From Bruticola sp004554425 (GTDB lineage Bacteria; Vulcanimicrobiota; Xenobia; Xenobiales; Xenobiaceae): 64,000 bases of DNA. Below, piece by piece: positions 45,374 to 53,745 of this stretch (positions are counted from its first letter, which is position 1; every line of letters starts with the position of its first letter). The DNA is taken from assembly GCA_958366945.1 (NCBI GenBank), contig CATXCY010000009.1:1-64000 (forward strand), in the 5' to 3' direction. The position numbers and the translations under genes were made by a program. The notes beneath the pieces are model-generated. The model made no database searches, was not told the DNA's origin, and was given only the letters and a program-made list of their open reading frames with translations.

Positions 45374-45922
45374 CTAAGTTCGGCTGCTTTCCTTTTTTTT
45401 ATTGACTCGGCGGCGCAACAGAGCTGAAGCAGAAGCGGCCATACCTTCTCCTTTGCCACAAAAGCCCATCTTTTCTGTGGTGGTGGCCTTGACGCTAATG
45501 CTGGCGTCATCTACACCTAAAGCTGTAGCTATATTGTGAGCCATTTGGCTAAAATATGGAGAAATTTTGGGCTTTTGAGCTATTAAAATAGCGTCAATAT
45601 TGATAATATCGAACCCTTCTTTACGAACTAAATCAGCCACGGCAGCAGCTAATTTTAAAGAATCGGCTCCCTTCCATTTGGGATCCGTATCGGGAAAATG
45701 GACACCTATATCTGCCAATTTGGCTGCACCCAAAAGAGCATCCATAACAGCGTGCACTAAGACGTCGGCGTCAGAGTGGCCTAACAAACCGAGGCTGTAA
45801 GGAATATTGACGCCACCTACGATTAAAGGGCGCCCTTCGACGAGCTGATGCACGTCAAAGCCCAAGCCTGTGCGGAATTGAGTTTGTTCTTTAATAAGTT
45901 CGATAATTTCTTGTCTATCCAT
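45374..45922 (-). CDS. ispF: 2-C-methyl-D-erythritol 2,4-cyclodiphosphate synthase
   Basis: 182 residues. It cyclises CDP-methylerythritol phosphate in the MEP isoprenoid pathway. It has the metal ligands Asp23 and His25 (GLGFDVHQL) and His57 in GHSDADVLVHAVMDALLG. The family landmarks DIGVHFPDTD and KATTTEKMGFCGKGEG are present. The N-terminus is about 15 residues longer than E. coli IspF. GAAAGG precedes ATG 45922. No ispD is adjacent. Confidence 0.96.
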   Translation of the reverse strand: MDRQEIIELIKEQTQFRTGLGFDVHQLVEGRPLIVGGVNIPYSLGLLGHSDADVLVHAVMDALLGAAKLADIGVHFPDTDPKWKGADSLKLAAAVADLVRKEGFDIINIDAILIAQKPKISPYFSQMAHNIATALGVDDASISVKATTTEKMGFCGKGEGMAASASALLRRRVNKKKESSRT

Positions 45923-45982
45923 AGAACAGCCTTTCTGAAAACGCTTCGCATAGCAAGCGGTACTACTAATTCAATTCTGCCA

Positions 45983-46029
45983 AAAAAAAGAGACGCAGAG
46001 TCAAAAAAATTCGACGCTTCGTCTCTTTT
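45983..46029 (-). terminator. Intrinsic terminator of the orphan protein gene
   Basis: AAAAGAGACG and CGTCTCTTTT form a perfect 10-bp stem, with a GTC/GAC inner pairing, followed by a T tract on the minus strand. Confidence 0.88.
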
Positions 46030-46086
46030 GGCCTTAATATATTCCCCTCTAGAGGGAAAAAAGCAAACTAAAAAACTTTATGAAAA

Positions 46087-46623
46087 TTAGGCGATACGTA
46101 CACCGTCTGTATTATAAATACCTTCGCTGGCAGTCGAGGGGCCGTTAAGGAACATTTCGATTCCGGTTACCGACTCTGTTTTGGCGTCGTCGATGGAGGC
46201 AACTGTACTTACAGAAGCAGAAGATAGATCGGAAGGCTGCTGTATATCATCTATAAGAGCGATAGTGCCTAAGCTAGAAACAGCTAATTCTTTAACTTGG
46301 TTCTTAGTATTGACAGCTGCTGAAGGAGCATTGGCAATTAAGAAGCCGTCGAACTCGCTGCTGGTTAATCCATGTTTAGCTGAAGCCGCAGAGCTAAAAC
46401 TATCGGCTACAGAAGGGGTTGAATCGGCTTGCTCGGAAGCAAAAGTAACTGATTCCAGCGAATCGGAATAGGTGAGATCTAAACCGATATTTACTTGGTC
46501 GAGCTGCTGCTCGGGTTCAACATTGACGGAGGGACGCTCGCGCTGAGCAGAAGCCGCTTGACCGTAGCTTAAAGCGCCCGCAGAACGGACGGTATGCATT
46601 CCAGCCAAATTGATCTCGTTCAT
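46087..46623 (-). CDS. Orphan Ser/Ala-rich acidic protein
   Basis: 178 residues without Cys or Trp and without a signal peptide or membrane helix. It is rich in Ser, Ala, Glu and Asp, with a probably disordered character. GGAGGG lies about 10 bases before ATG 46623 and a strong terminator follows, so it appears to be a real gene. No family is recognised. Confidence 0.6.
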   Translation of the reverse strand: MNEINLAGMHTVRSAGALSYGQAASAQRERPSVNVEPEQQLDQVNIGLDLTYSDSLESVTFASEQADSTPSVADSFSSAASAKHGLTSSEFDGFLIANAPSAAVNTKNQVKELAVSSLGTIALIDDIQQPSDLSSASVSTVASIDDAKTESVTGIEMFLNGPSTASEGIYNTDGVRIA

Positions 46624-47089
46624 ATAAATAACCCTCCAAAGGCTGAGCCGTATTCACTAGGCTACAGCTGCAAAGACGCAGTCTTGCTGCTTACTTAATT
46701 CTTATTACGTGGAAATGTGCTTGAGAACGCCCGATAAACATAACAAAAGCGCTATCAGACCTTCCACCATTTCAGTTGCGTAGGAAAACGTCACTCAAAA
46801 AAGCTTTAAAATACTCACTTGAAAACTTTTAATGAGAACTTTTCGGGCGTAACTGAAAAGTAAAATTCCATTCTTTTGATTCGCAAGGATATATTAGAAA
46901 CAGGTGCCCTTAAAGTCAACGAACATAATGAGCCGTTTTGTTAAAATCTGGTAGGAAAGGCTGTAAAGGTTTTGCTGCTTAAAAAATAGAAAATCGGCCT
47001 CGTGTCTGGTCGGACGGCCCGGAAGAATTTGAGGGCTTTTGTCGGCTTAAAGGCGGCCAATTCTTTCGTATTCGGAGAAGGTTAAAATT
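46624..47089. other. 466-bp intergenic region before the STAS gene
   Basis: The longest gene-free stretch in the window. No ORF with a ribosome-binding site and no strong hairpin was seen. A TGTTAAAAT motif near 46939 resembles an extended -10 box but lacks a good -35. It must contain divergent promoters for the orphan gene and the STAS gene. Confidence 0.4.
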
Positions 47090-47404
47090 ATGGAGATTAC
47101 CACTAAAATTGTTCCTAAAACTGAAGTCGGAGGCAATGAAGTCACTCTGGCTCTAAATGGGCGCTTCGGCAACAATTCCGCTTCCGAAGTAGAAAGCGCA
47201 GTCCAAGAAATTATCGGCTCTTGTCGCAGATTGGTTTTCGATTTCGCTGGCGTAGATTATATTTCTAGTGCTGGTTTGCGCGTTTTGCTAATGGCCAAAA
47301 AAAAGTTGGGCTCTGGAGTTGAAGTTAGCGTAGTTAACGCCAATGAGGTTGTTAAAGAAATTTTCGATATTTCTGGCTTCTCTAAAATTTTGCAAGTTCA
47401 ATAA
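47090..47404 (+). CDS. STAS-domain anti-sigma-factor antagonist
   Basis: 104 residues, a single STAS domain. The phosphorylatable Ser lies in VDYISSAGLRVLLMAKK (Ser59/Ser60), and GRFGNNSASEVESAV matches the first half of the fold. By family knowledge the unphosphorylated form sequesters an anti-sigma kinase. The next gene encodes a SpoIIE phosphatase with a HATPase domain, which would dephosphorylate and rephosphorylate this protein. GGAGAAGG precedes ATG 47090. Confidence 0.93.
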   Translation: MEITTKIVPKTEVGGNEVTLALNGRFGNNSASEVESAVQEIIGSCRRLVFDFAGVDYISSAGLRVLLMAKKKLGSGVEVSVVNANEVVKEIFDISGFSKILQVQ

Positions 47405-47434
47405 GCAAATATTTATGTTCTCAGACTGAAAAAT

Positions 47435-49756
47435 ATGCGCACTGCTATCCGCAAAAAGCTCCTAATTGTTGTTTCCATAGCTGCTCTGATTGTCTCTTGG
47501 TTGGCTTTGGATCTGGTCGACCGCAACTGTCGTTTGCATGTCAGCAAATTGTTTAACGAAGCAGGTAAAGATACTGCCCGTGCTTTGGCTACCAGCGACA
47601 AGCGCGCTTATGATATGCGTTCGAGCATGATGCATACCGTTTTGACCTCTTTGGAAACGGTTACTGAAGTTGTCAATTCTTTTCCCGGTATAGAAAAAAA
47701 TCACACAGCTTTGGATGGCTTGCGCAGCAGTTTGGGCATAAGTCGTATAGATATTATCGACGCGACGCAGTGGAAAATTATAGTCAGCTCTGATAAGCAA
47801 CTTGACGGAGCGCCGGTGCAAGCTGATCGGCCTGCGCCCTTACAAGACAGCAACCCAGATTTTAGCGCTTTTGTCAGCAGCATGGGCAGCTACCATCCTG
47901 TAGATTATGTTACTGACAGGCATAATCGCGATTTACTACTTTTTTATAGCGAACTTAAACGCAAAGGGCGCGTCTTGCGTTTGGGCTTCAATGCTGTCAG
48001 TTTTAAAAATACCTATAACGTAGCCGAACACGAGTTGGTAACGGGTAGTTTGCCGCTGGGCGAGCATGGCGGCGTCGACGTCATTTCCCAAAATGGTATA
48101 ATTGTAAACTGTGTCAATAAAGAATTTATTGGCACCCCTTTTGCTGAGGTTTATCCTGGATTAGATTTCAGCCACTTTAAAGCCGGTCAGCTCATTAAAG
48201 CTAATCGCCGTGGCACGGTCAGCTATTGTACTTTCTATACTACGCAATACGGCTACATTATGGTGCCTTTTATGCCTGCCTCTGAAGTGTATGCCACGCG
48301 TACGACTATTTTGGAAGTCATGCTTACCGGCTTCCTAATTATTTTGGCGGCTATATTTTTTAGTACTTCTCGTATCGTAAAAAAAGTTATTTTAGACGGC
48401 TTGGAACGTATCAACGCTTCATTGGCCAAAATCGAAGCTGGCAACTTGGAAGAAAAAGTCAACGAAACGAGCTATCCTGAGTTTTGCGTACTTAGTCAAG
48501 GTATAAATTCCACAGTAGAGGCTTTGAAGCAACTTATGGAGAGCCAATCTGCTTACGACGCCGAGCAAATGAACTTGGCGCGTACTATTCAGCTCTCTTG
48601 TTTGCCCAAATTTTTCCCTACTTATCCTGAGTTGAAAGAGCTCGACCTTTGTGCTCGTACTTCGCCAGCTCAGGAAGTCGGCGGCGATTTCTACGATTAT
48701 TTCCGGATTAAAGATAACTTGTATTGCGTCATTATTGCTGATGTCTCCGAGCACGGCATTCCGGCTGCTCTAATGATGATGACCGCTAAGACAGCTTTAC
48801 ATGATGCCATCTTGTCCGGCGATACGCTCGAGCATTGTATGGAAAGCGTCAACTTTTCACTATGCGAAAATAACAGCACTTGCATGTTCGTAACCGCTTT
48901 TGCAGCCACTGTCAATACCGATACTGGTGAGTTTCGTTTTGTTAACGCCGGCCATTGTCGTCCGCTGTTGCGTCGGCGCGACGGTATTTGGCATTCAGTA
49001 AAAATTGGCTCTGGCATGGTACTGGGCGGTATGGACAACCTTAGCTACACTGCCGAGAGTTGGTTCTTAGAAGAAGGAGATCGTGTTTTCTTATATACGG
49101 ACGGAGTCACCGAAGCTATTAACGAAAAAGGTGAGATGTTCGGTTTGGGTGGCCTGGAAGTGGTACTAAATCGCCCTGCTTGCGACAATTACGATCCGGC
49201 TTCGCTAATAAATTTAGTACACGACGCGCTTGACAAGTTCGCTCAAAATTACACTTTGGAAGACGATGTGACTATGGTGGCTCTAGAATATTACGGCCGC
49301 TGCCCTCGAGCTCGCTTCCTCCAAGTGCCTGCTCTCAATGAAAAATTGGATGAAGTTCTCAACTTTATTGATAGTCTGTTAGATGAAGTAGATCTTGAAC
49401 CTGAAAATCTTAAGCAAGTTAAAAGCTCTATGGCTACTGCTGTTGATGATATTTTTACTAACATAGTCAACTATGCCGGACAGGGTAGCCAAGAAATAGT
49501 ACATGTAACTATCAGAGCAGAAATTCAAGCTTATCCTTATCAGCTGGTCGTTCACTTTATAGATAACGGGCACCCTTATGATCCTACAGCTGTTGCTGCT
49601 CCTAATGTCGACTTGGATTTTAAAGAGCGTTGCTGTGGTGGTTTGGGTATATTCTTAGTGAAAAAATTGACCGATCAAATGAGCTATCGCTATACAGAAG
49701 GGTGTAATATTCTTCGTTTGGCGAAAAAATTAGAAAAAGCGGAAGAAAAAAACTAG
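47435..49756 (+). CDS. Membrane sensor with SpoIIE phosphatase and HATPase kinase domains
   Basis: 773 residues. A membrane helix at about 8-28 and another at about 289-310 flank a periplasmic sensor domain. A HAMP-like segment follows (LERINASLAKIEAGNLEEKV). The PP2C/SpoIIE phosphatase is at about 400-600 (EVGGDFYDYF, IADVSEHGIPAALMM, LYTDGVTEAINEKGE). The C-terminal RsbW/SpoIIAB-type HATPase is at about 640-770 (AVDDIFTNIVNYAG, IDNGHPYDP, GGLGIFLVKK). Both the phosphatase and the kinase for the upstream STAS protein may thus sit in one sensor. It starts 30 bases after the STAS gene. Confidence 0.93.
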   Translation: MRTAIRKKLLIVVSIAALIVSWLALDLVDRNCRLHVSKLFNEAGKDTARALATSDKRAYDMRSSMMHTVLTSLETVTEVVNSFPGIEKNHTALDGLRSSLGISRIDIIDATQWKIIVSSDKQLDGAPVQADRPAPLQDSNPDFSAFVSSMGSYHPVDYVTDRHNRDLLLFYSELKRKGRVLRLGFNAVSFKNTYNVAEHELVTGSLPLGEHGGVDVISQNGIIVNCVNKEFIGTPFAEVYPGLDFSHFKAGQLIKANRRGTVSYCTFYTTQYGYIMVPFMPASEVYATRTTILEVMLTGFLIILAAIFFSTSRIVKKVILDGLERINASLAKIEAGNLEEKVNETSYPEFCVLSQGINSTVEALKQLMESQSAYDAEQMNLARTIQLSCLPKFFPTYPELKELDLCARTSPAQEVGGDFYDYFRIKDNLYCVIIADVSEHGIPAALMMMTAKTALHDAILSGDTLEHCMESVNFSLCENNSTCMFVTAFAATVNTDTGEFRFVNAGHCRPLLRRRDGIWHSVKIGSGMVLGGMDNLSYTAESWFLEEGDRVFLYTDGVTEAINEKGEMFGLGGLEVVLNRPACDNYDPASLINLVHDALDKFAQNYTLEDDVTMVALEYYGRCPRARFLQVPALNEKLDEVLNFIDSLLDEVDLEPENLKQVKSSMATAVDDIFTNIVNYAGQGSQEIVHVTIRAEIQAYPYQLVVHFIDNGHPYDPTAVAAPNVDLDFKERCCGGLGIFLVKKLTDQMSYRYTEGCNILRLAKKLEKAEEKN

Positions 49757-49774
49757 CCGCAATTTGTCAAAAAT

Positions 49775-51064
49775 ATGGCTTCAGAAGATAACTATAACGA
49801 AAATAATGTTTCTCCCTTGACAGCGGCTTTGCTTACTTTGCTTATCGGAGGCTTGGTCTGGCTGGGGGCTTCCTTTTTTGATAATCTTACCGATTATGGC
49901 AGTCAGCCCAAACCCGATCCTGTTAATTTGATGGCTTCGGGTAGCACTGAAGAAAACTTTTATAGTCCGGGACGAGCTAAAAGAAGAGCCAACTTTTTCT
50001 TGCGTCGCCAAGGTGAAGAGGCGGAAATATCTTCCGAAGAAAAAGAACTTTTGGAAGAAGAAGATCGCAGCAAAGAGCGAGATAAAGAAGATAGAGAAGA
50101 CAGTAGGCAAGGACAGCGGAGCACTTTTGGTAACGACGATTTAGCTAAAGCCATTCAACCTATGGCTCCCTCAGACGCAGGGTGGGGAGAAAATGAAACT
50201 AATGCTATAAGTCCGGTTGTGCCCAATGGTTTGAAGCTTTCCGGCATTATGTTGGGTAGCGGCTCTGGTATTGCCGTTATTGAATACAACGGCACGTCCT
50301 ATACAAAGTCGGAAGGACAAAAAGTTGGTCGCTACACTGTGGCCAAAATTTTGTCCGACCGCGTAGTCGTGGAAGATGGGGTCAACAATTTTACTTTGGG
50401 GCTCAATTCTTCCGGAACTTCCGATCTGGTTTCTTCTTCGGCTGGAACAAGTGGCTCTACCAATGGACACCCGGTTTTACCCGATCCTGGACAAGTGCCG
50501 CCGCCAGAAGTGCCGGTAGTCAGGGCCAAAACCGCTTTCAAAAATGAAACGTCTGCCGCACCTTCAATTGTTTCTAGCTATGCTAACGACGAAGATTCTG
50601 ACAATGTAAGCGAAACTTCTTCTGCACCTGTGCCTAGTAAGATCGATGTTTACGATTTTGCTCAAGAGCGTAGAGCCGAAGAAGAAAAAAAGGCCGACAG
50701 TATGTACGCTCCTAAGGTAAATGCTAAAGCCAAAGTAAAATTGCCTAAAGCTAGCCCTACGCCGGTACGTCCGACCCGTGAGGAAATTGAAAAGTACCTA
50801 CAGCGTGGCGCAGCTATCATTTCCGAAATAAAAGTGCAACCCGATTCTAGCGGTCTGGGCGTTAAAGTTAAATTTGTGCAAGAAGATAATGTCTTGCATC
50901 GCTTAGGCATAAAAGATGGCGACGTTATTACCAGAGTAAATAACAAAACTATCTTAAATAGTGAAGAATTGTTTAATTCTGTGCTCAATATTAGTGAAAT
51001 GCCTTTTGTTAATATCGAATACAAACGCCAAGGTCAAACTGGCACTTTAATTTATGATTTATAA
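49775..51064 (+). CDS. gspC: Type II secretion protein GspC-like, with PDZ domain
   Basis: 429 residues. One membrane helix at about 13-37 (PLTAALLTLLIGGLVWLGAS) is followed by a charged Glu/Arg linker. The HR region is at about 149-208 (LKLSGIMLGSGSGIAVIEYN, YTVAKILSDRVVVEDG). A long Pro/Ser linker leads to a C-terminal PDZ domain at about 355-429 (LHRLGIKDGDVITRVNNKTI). GspC links the inner-membrane platform to the secretin. It starts 18 bases after the SpoIIE gene, so sensor and secretion genes may be co-transcribed. No secretin or ATPase gene is in the window. Confidence 0.85.
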   Translation: MASEDNYNENNVSPLTAALLTLLIGGLVWLGASFFDNLTDYGSQPKPDPVNLMASGSTEENFYSPGRAKRRANFFLRRQGEEAEISSEEKELLEEEDRSKERDKEDREDSRQGQRSTFGNDDLAKAIQPMAPSDAGWGENETNAISPVVPNGLKLSGIMLGSGSGIAVIEYNGTSYTKSEGQKVGRYTVAKILSDRVVVEDGVNNFTLGLNSSGTSDLVSSSAGTSGSTNGHPVLPDPGQVPPPEVPVVRAKTAFKNETSAAPSIVSSYANDEDSDNVSETSSAPVPSKIDVYDFAQERRAEEEKKADSMYAPKVNAKAKVKLPKASPTPVRPTREEIEKYLQRGAAIISEIKVQPDSSGLGVKVKFVQEDNVLHRLGIKDGDVITRVNNKTILNSEELFNSVLNISEMPFVNIEYKRQGQTGTLIYDL

Positions 51065-51198
51065 GTTCGGGCCGCGCCTTTAAGCGGTCGGCCTTGTGGC
51101 GAGGGCGCCTTCCAGTGTAGCTTCTCTTGGGGGCTGGGCTAAAATGGACGGGCTTTTTAGCAGGAGCCGCCCTTTGAAAGACAAATTACCTACGCCCT

Positions 51199-52488
51199 AT
51201 GGGTACGTTTTATAAGACAGCTCTCAGCCTGGCTGCTGTAGCCGGCATTGGTTTATCTCTTTGCGCTCCTAGCTTGGCCGAGCCTTGCATTTCGGCTGAA
51301 GGGCGCCTTGTGGCCGCTTCTTACGGCGTAAAAAAATATGACCGCGCTTCCAAAGCTAAAAAAGCACCGACTTCGGCCAAGAAAAATGTGGCTCAAGATC
51401 AGTCTGTGCAGGCTCTGAACGAAATGCGTTTAGTTTCGCGTTGGTTTGCCTCCGCCTATGATATTCCGGCTCGCGTGCCCGAAGAAATGTTTTTGGCTGG
51501 CTACACCTATAGCGACGCTATTGTGGCTCTTTCGCTTATGGATGCCGGAGCTTCATTAAATGAAGTATTGGAAAAAAGACGCAACAATCGTTGGGACGAA
51601 GTTGCCAAATTAGTAGGTATAGAGCCTTCTTCTTTACCTAAGCCGGTCATAAAAGTGATGAATACTCAAAATGGCAATCGACCTTTAGAGTACGTTCACT
51701 TTACTCCCGATGTGCGCTCCGGTTTGGCTAGTCGCTTGCGTTTGCCTTCTTTCTCTCCCACTGTGCCCGATCCCGTGGCTGTTGAGCGTTTCCGTTTGTC
51801 TAAAAATGATATTGCCAATATCAGAAAAGCCTTAGAAAATGTCAACGACTTAGATGAAGCCACTTTGCGCTTGCCTGCTGGCCGCTCTTTAAAAGTTGGC
51901 GATTGGGTAATAGCTGGAGTCCTTTCCAAATATAAGCCGTTCCCTATAGACACTATTCTCTCGGTTCGCACTGGCGAAGTGGTTGAGTGGGGCGATGTGG
52001 CTGCTATGTTTAGCGTCGATCCGAGTATTTTTGTGGAAGGCCCCTTGGCTCCCATTTACGGCGCCTTGGTTGAAGGCGAAAATTATGCCACTTTATCCAG
52101 TTTGCGCCGCTCTTCTTATCCCGATACGCTCAATAATATTTATGCTTTAAATAATGTAGAGGGCGCCGAGTTACAAGCTTTAGGCTGGCTTATGAGCCTC
52201 TACTACAAAGAAACTGAGGAAGAAAGAGCTTTACTCAATTCTTATGGCCTTTCTTTTGCCGATCAAGCTTTATCTTTGGCTGTAGCTCGTATGGCTTTTT
52301 CCGATGTCGGTGAAATAGCTAATCGCATTCGCCATGGAGCCAATTGGCAATACTTAATCGATTACTACAAACTGGATATGACTGGTCAAGATGTAGTTAT
52401 GGCTGCTGCCATCAGCCGTGACCAAGCTCGCTTCCCCGAAACACCTTCACCAGATTCTAAGTCTGTACGCAGCAAGCGTTTTAATTAG
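51199..52488 (+). CDS. Exported protein with three internal helical repeats
   Basis: 429 residues. A signal peptide (TALSLAAVAGIGLSLCAPSL) ends near residue 28. Three related segments are visible: LNEVLEKRRNNRWDEVAKLV around Trp132, DTILSVRTGEVVEWGDVAAM around Trp264, and VGEIANRIRHGANWQYLIDY around Trp383, each followed by a short G/V/L-(D/E)-(P/M) turn. No family is recognised. It lies between gspC and gspI and ends 8 bases before gspI, so it may belong to the secretion machinery, for example as a secretin pilot or a substrate chaperone; this is inference. Confidence 0.6.
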   Translation: MGTFYKTALSLAAVAGIGLSLCAPSLAEPCISAEGRLVAASYGVKKYDRASKAKKAPTSAKKNVAQDQSVQALNEMRLVSRWFASAYDIPARVPEEMFLAGYTYSDAIVALSLMDAGASLNEVLEKRRNNRWDEVAKLVGIEPSSLPKPVIKVMNTQNGNRPLEYVHFTPDVRSGLASRLRLPSFSPTVPDPVAVERFRLSKNDIANIRKALENVNDLDEATLRLPAGRSLKVGDWVIAGVLSKYKPFPIDTILSVRTGEVVEWGDVAAMFSVDPSIFVEGPLAPIYGALVEGENYATLSSLRRSSYPDTLNNIYALNNVEGAELQALGWLMSLYYKETEEERALLNSYGLSFADQALSLAVARMAFSDVGEIANRIRHGANWQYLIDYYKLDMTGQDVVMAAAISRDQARFPETPSPDSKSVRSKRFN

Positions 52489-52496
52489 GCGATCAA

Positions 52497-52913
52497 GTGA
52501 ACTTATTGGTATGCCGAAAAAAATATGAGCGGGGAGGCAAGTGTGGCTTTTCGCTCTTGGAAGTGCTCATATCTTTAGGTTTGGTCTCTATGGTCTTTGG
52601 CAGTTTAATTGGCGGCTTTTGTCAACACGTGCAACGCGTCGCCCGCTTGGGGCCATTTTATCGCAACTTAATTGTCGCTTCGGTGGGCCTGGAAAAAAGC
52701 ATGGCCAAGAGAAATGACGGCGAGACCGATTCCCTAAACGATATTGAGTATAAAGTCACTGTCGGGGCCATGCCTTCCGATCCTCGTATCGACAGAATAG
52801 AAAGTAAAGTCAGCAGCAATCGCCCCGGATATAGTGCTGTAGTAAAAGCCTATCGTTTGCGCCAAGTCAGTTCCTCTTCCTCATCTTCCTCAAGCAATTC
52901 TTCCGGCACTTAG
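52497..52913 (+). CDS. gspI: GspI-like minor pseudopilin
   Basis: 138 residues from GTG 52497. A short basic leader precedes the prepilin-peptidase motif KCGFSLLEVLISLGLV with Glu at +5 after cleavage, followed by the hydrophobic N-helix. The short body (AMPSDPRIDRIE) fits GspI. A Ser-rich tail (about 10 consecutive Ser) ends it. It overlaps no neighbour but starts 8 bases after the upstream stop, with gspJ and gspK following. The order I-J-K is conserved in type II secretion clusters. Confidence 0.8.
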   Translation: MNLLVCRKKYERGGKCGFSLLEVLISLGLVSMVFGSLIGGFCQHVQRVARLGPFYRNLIVASVGLEKSMAKRNDGETDSLNDIEYKVTVGAMPSDPRIDRIESKVSSNRPGYSAVVKAYRLRQVSSSSSSSSSNSSGT

Positions 52914-52932
52914 TTAGAAGTTTTTTTTGTTC

Positions 52933-53733
52933 ATGTTTAAAGGCAGCTTCAGCGGTAAAAATATAACTTCGCTTTCCGGACGCTCCGGTGGTTTCACTTT
53001 ACTTGAACTTATGCTGGTCATGGGACTAGCCACTTTAGTTTATTCTCTGGTTTCTTACATGACAATTCAGATGAATAATACGGTGCGCCATTCGCAAGTA
53101 GCCTTCAAACGCCAAGAATTAACTATCGAAACTGCCGAGCGTTTGCGCTGGCAATTGCGTTGCCTTTACGACCGTGTGCCTGAAAGTGCTTCTTCCAAAG
53201 CTCCCGCCAGCCATACCAATCCTCCTACCTTGCTAAAATCGGCCATACATGGGAAGAGCTTGGGGGAAAAAGGCAAAGACGTGCTCCTTTTCAAAACTAC
53301 CTATTTCCCTTTGCGAGTTAAAAATAGCGGTACTGCTGAAGTCGGTTATAAAATTATGACCGATAACTCTAGTAGCTTTTCTCTTACCGAGCCGGTAAAA
53401 ACAGATGACGATAAGCTGCGCTCTCTGGAAGCGGCCGATTTTATTGGCTCTAGCCAAGCTGCTGAAAGTAAAAACTATTTAGCTTACAGACAGTACCCTT
53501 GGGCCGATCCTTTGGGGTTACACGATGTCGGCGACGATAGCCAGGTGCCTTGGGAAAAAATAAGCTCGGAAATTATCGGTATGGAAGTGCGTTTTTCCGA
53601 CGATCTAGAAATTTGGCAGCAAGATTGGACCGGCGAGGGAGTGCCTAAGTGGGTGGAAGTTACTTTTGAACTTAAGCGCGGGGAACCATTAGTTTTTATG
53701 ACCGGCCCTGTAGTAGCGGCTGATCGCTGGTAG
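52933..53733 (+). CDS. gspJ: GspJ-like minor pseudopilin
   Basis: About 266 residues. The prepilin motif SGGFTLLELMLVMGLATLV has Glu at +5. The body includes TAERLRWQLRCLYDR and a C-terminal SEIIGMEVRFSDDLE-WQQDW element like GspJ. TTG 52927 is an alternative start; ATG 52933 is preferred. gspK follows after 12 bases. Confidence 0.82.
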   Translation: MFKGSFSGKNITSLSGRSGGFTLLELMLVMGLATLVYSLVSYMTIQMNNTVRHSQVAFKRQELTIETAERLRWQLRCLYDRVPESASSKAPASHTNPPTLLKSAIHGKSLGEKGKDVLLFKTTYFPLRVKNSGTAEVGYKIMTDNSSSFSLTEPVKTDDDKLRSLEAADFIGSSQAAESKNYLAYRQYPWADPLGLHDVGDDSQVPWEKISSEIIGMEVRFSDDLEIWQQDWTGEGVPKWVEVTFELKRGEPLVFMTGPVVAADRW

Positions 53734-53745
53734 GGGGAAATAATT

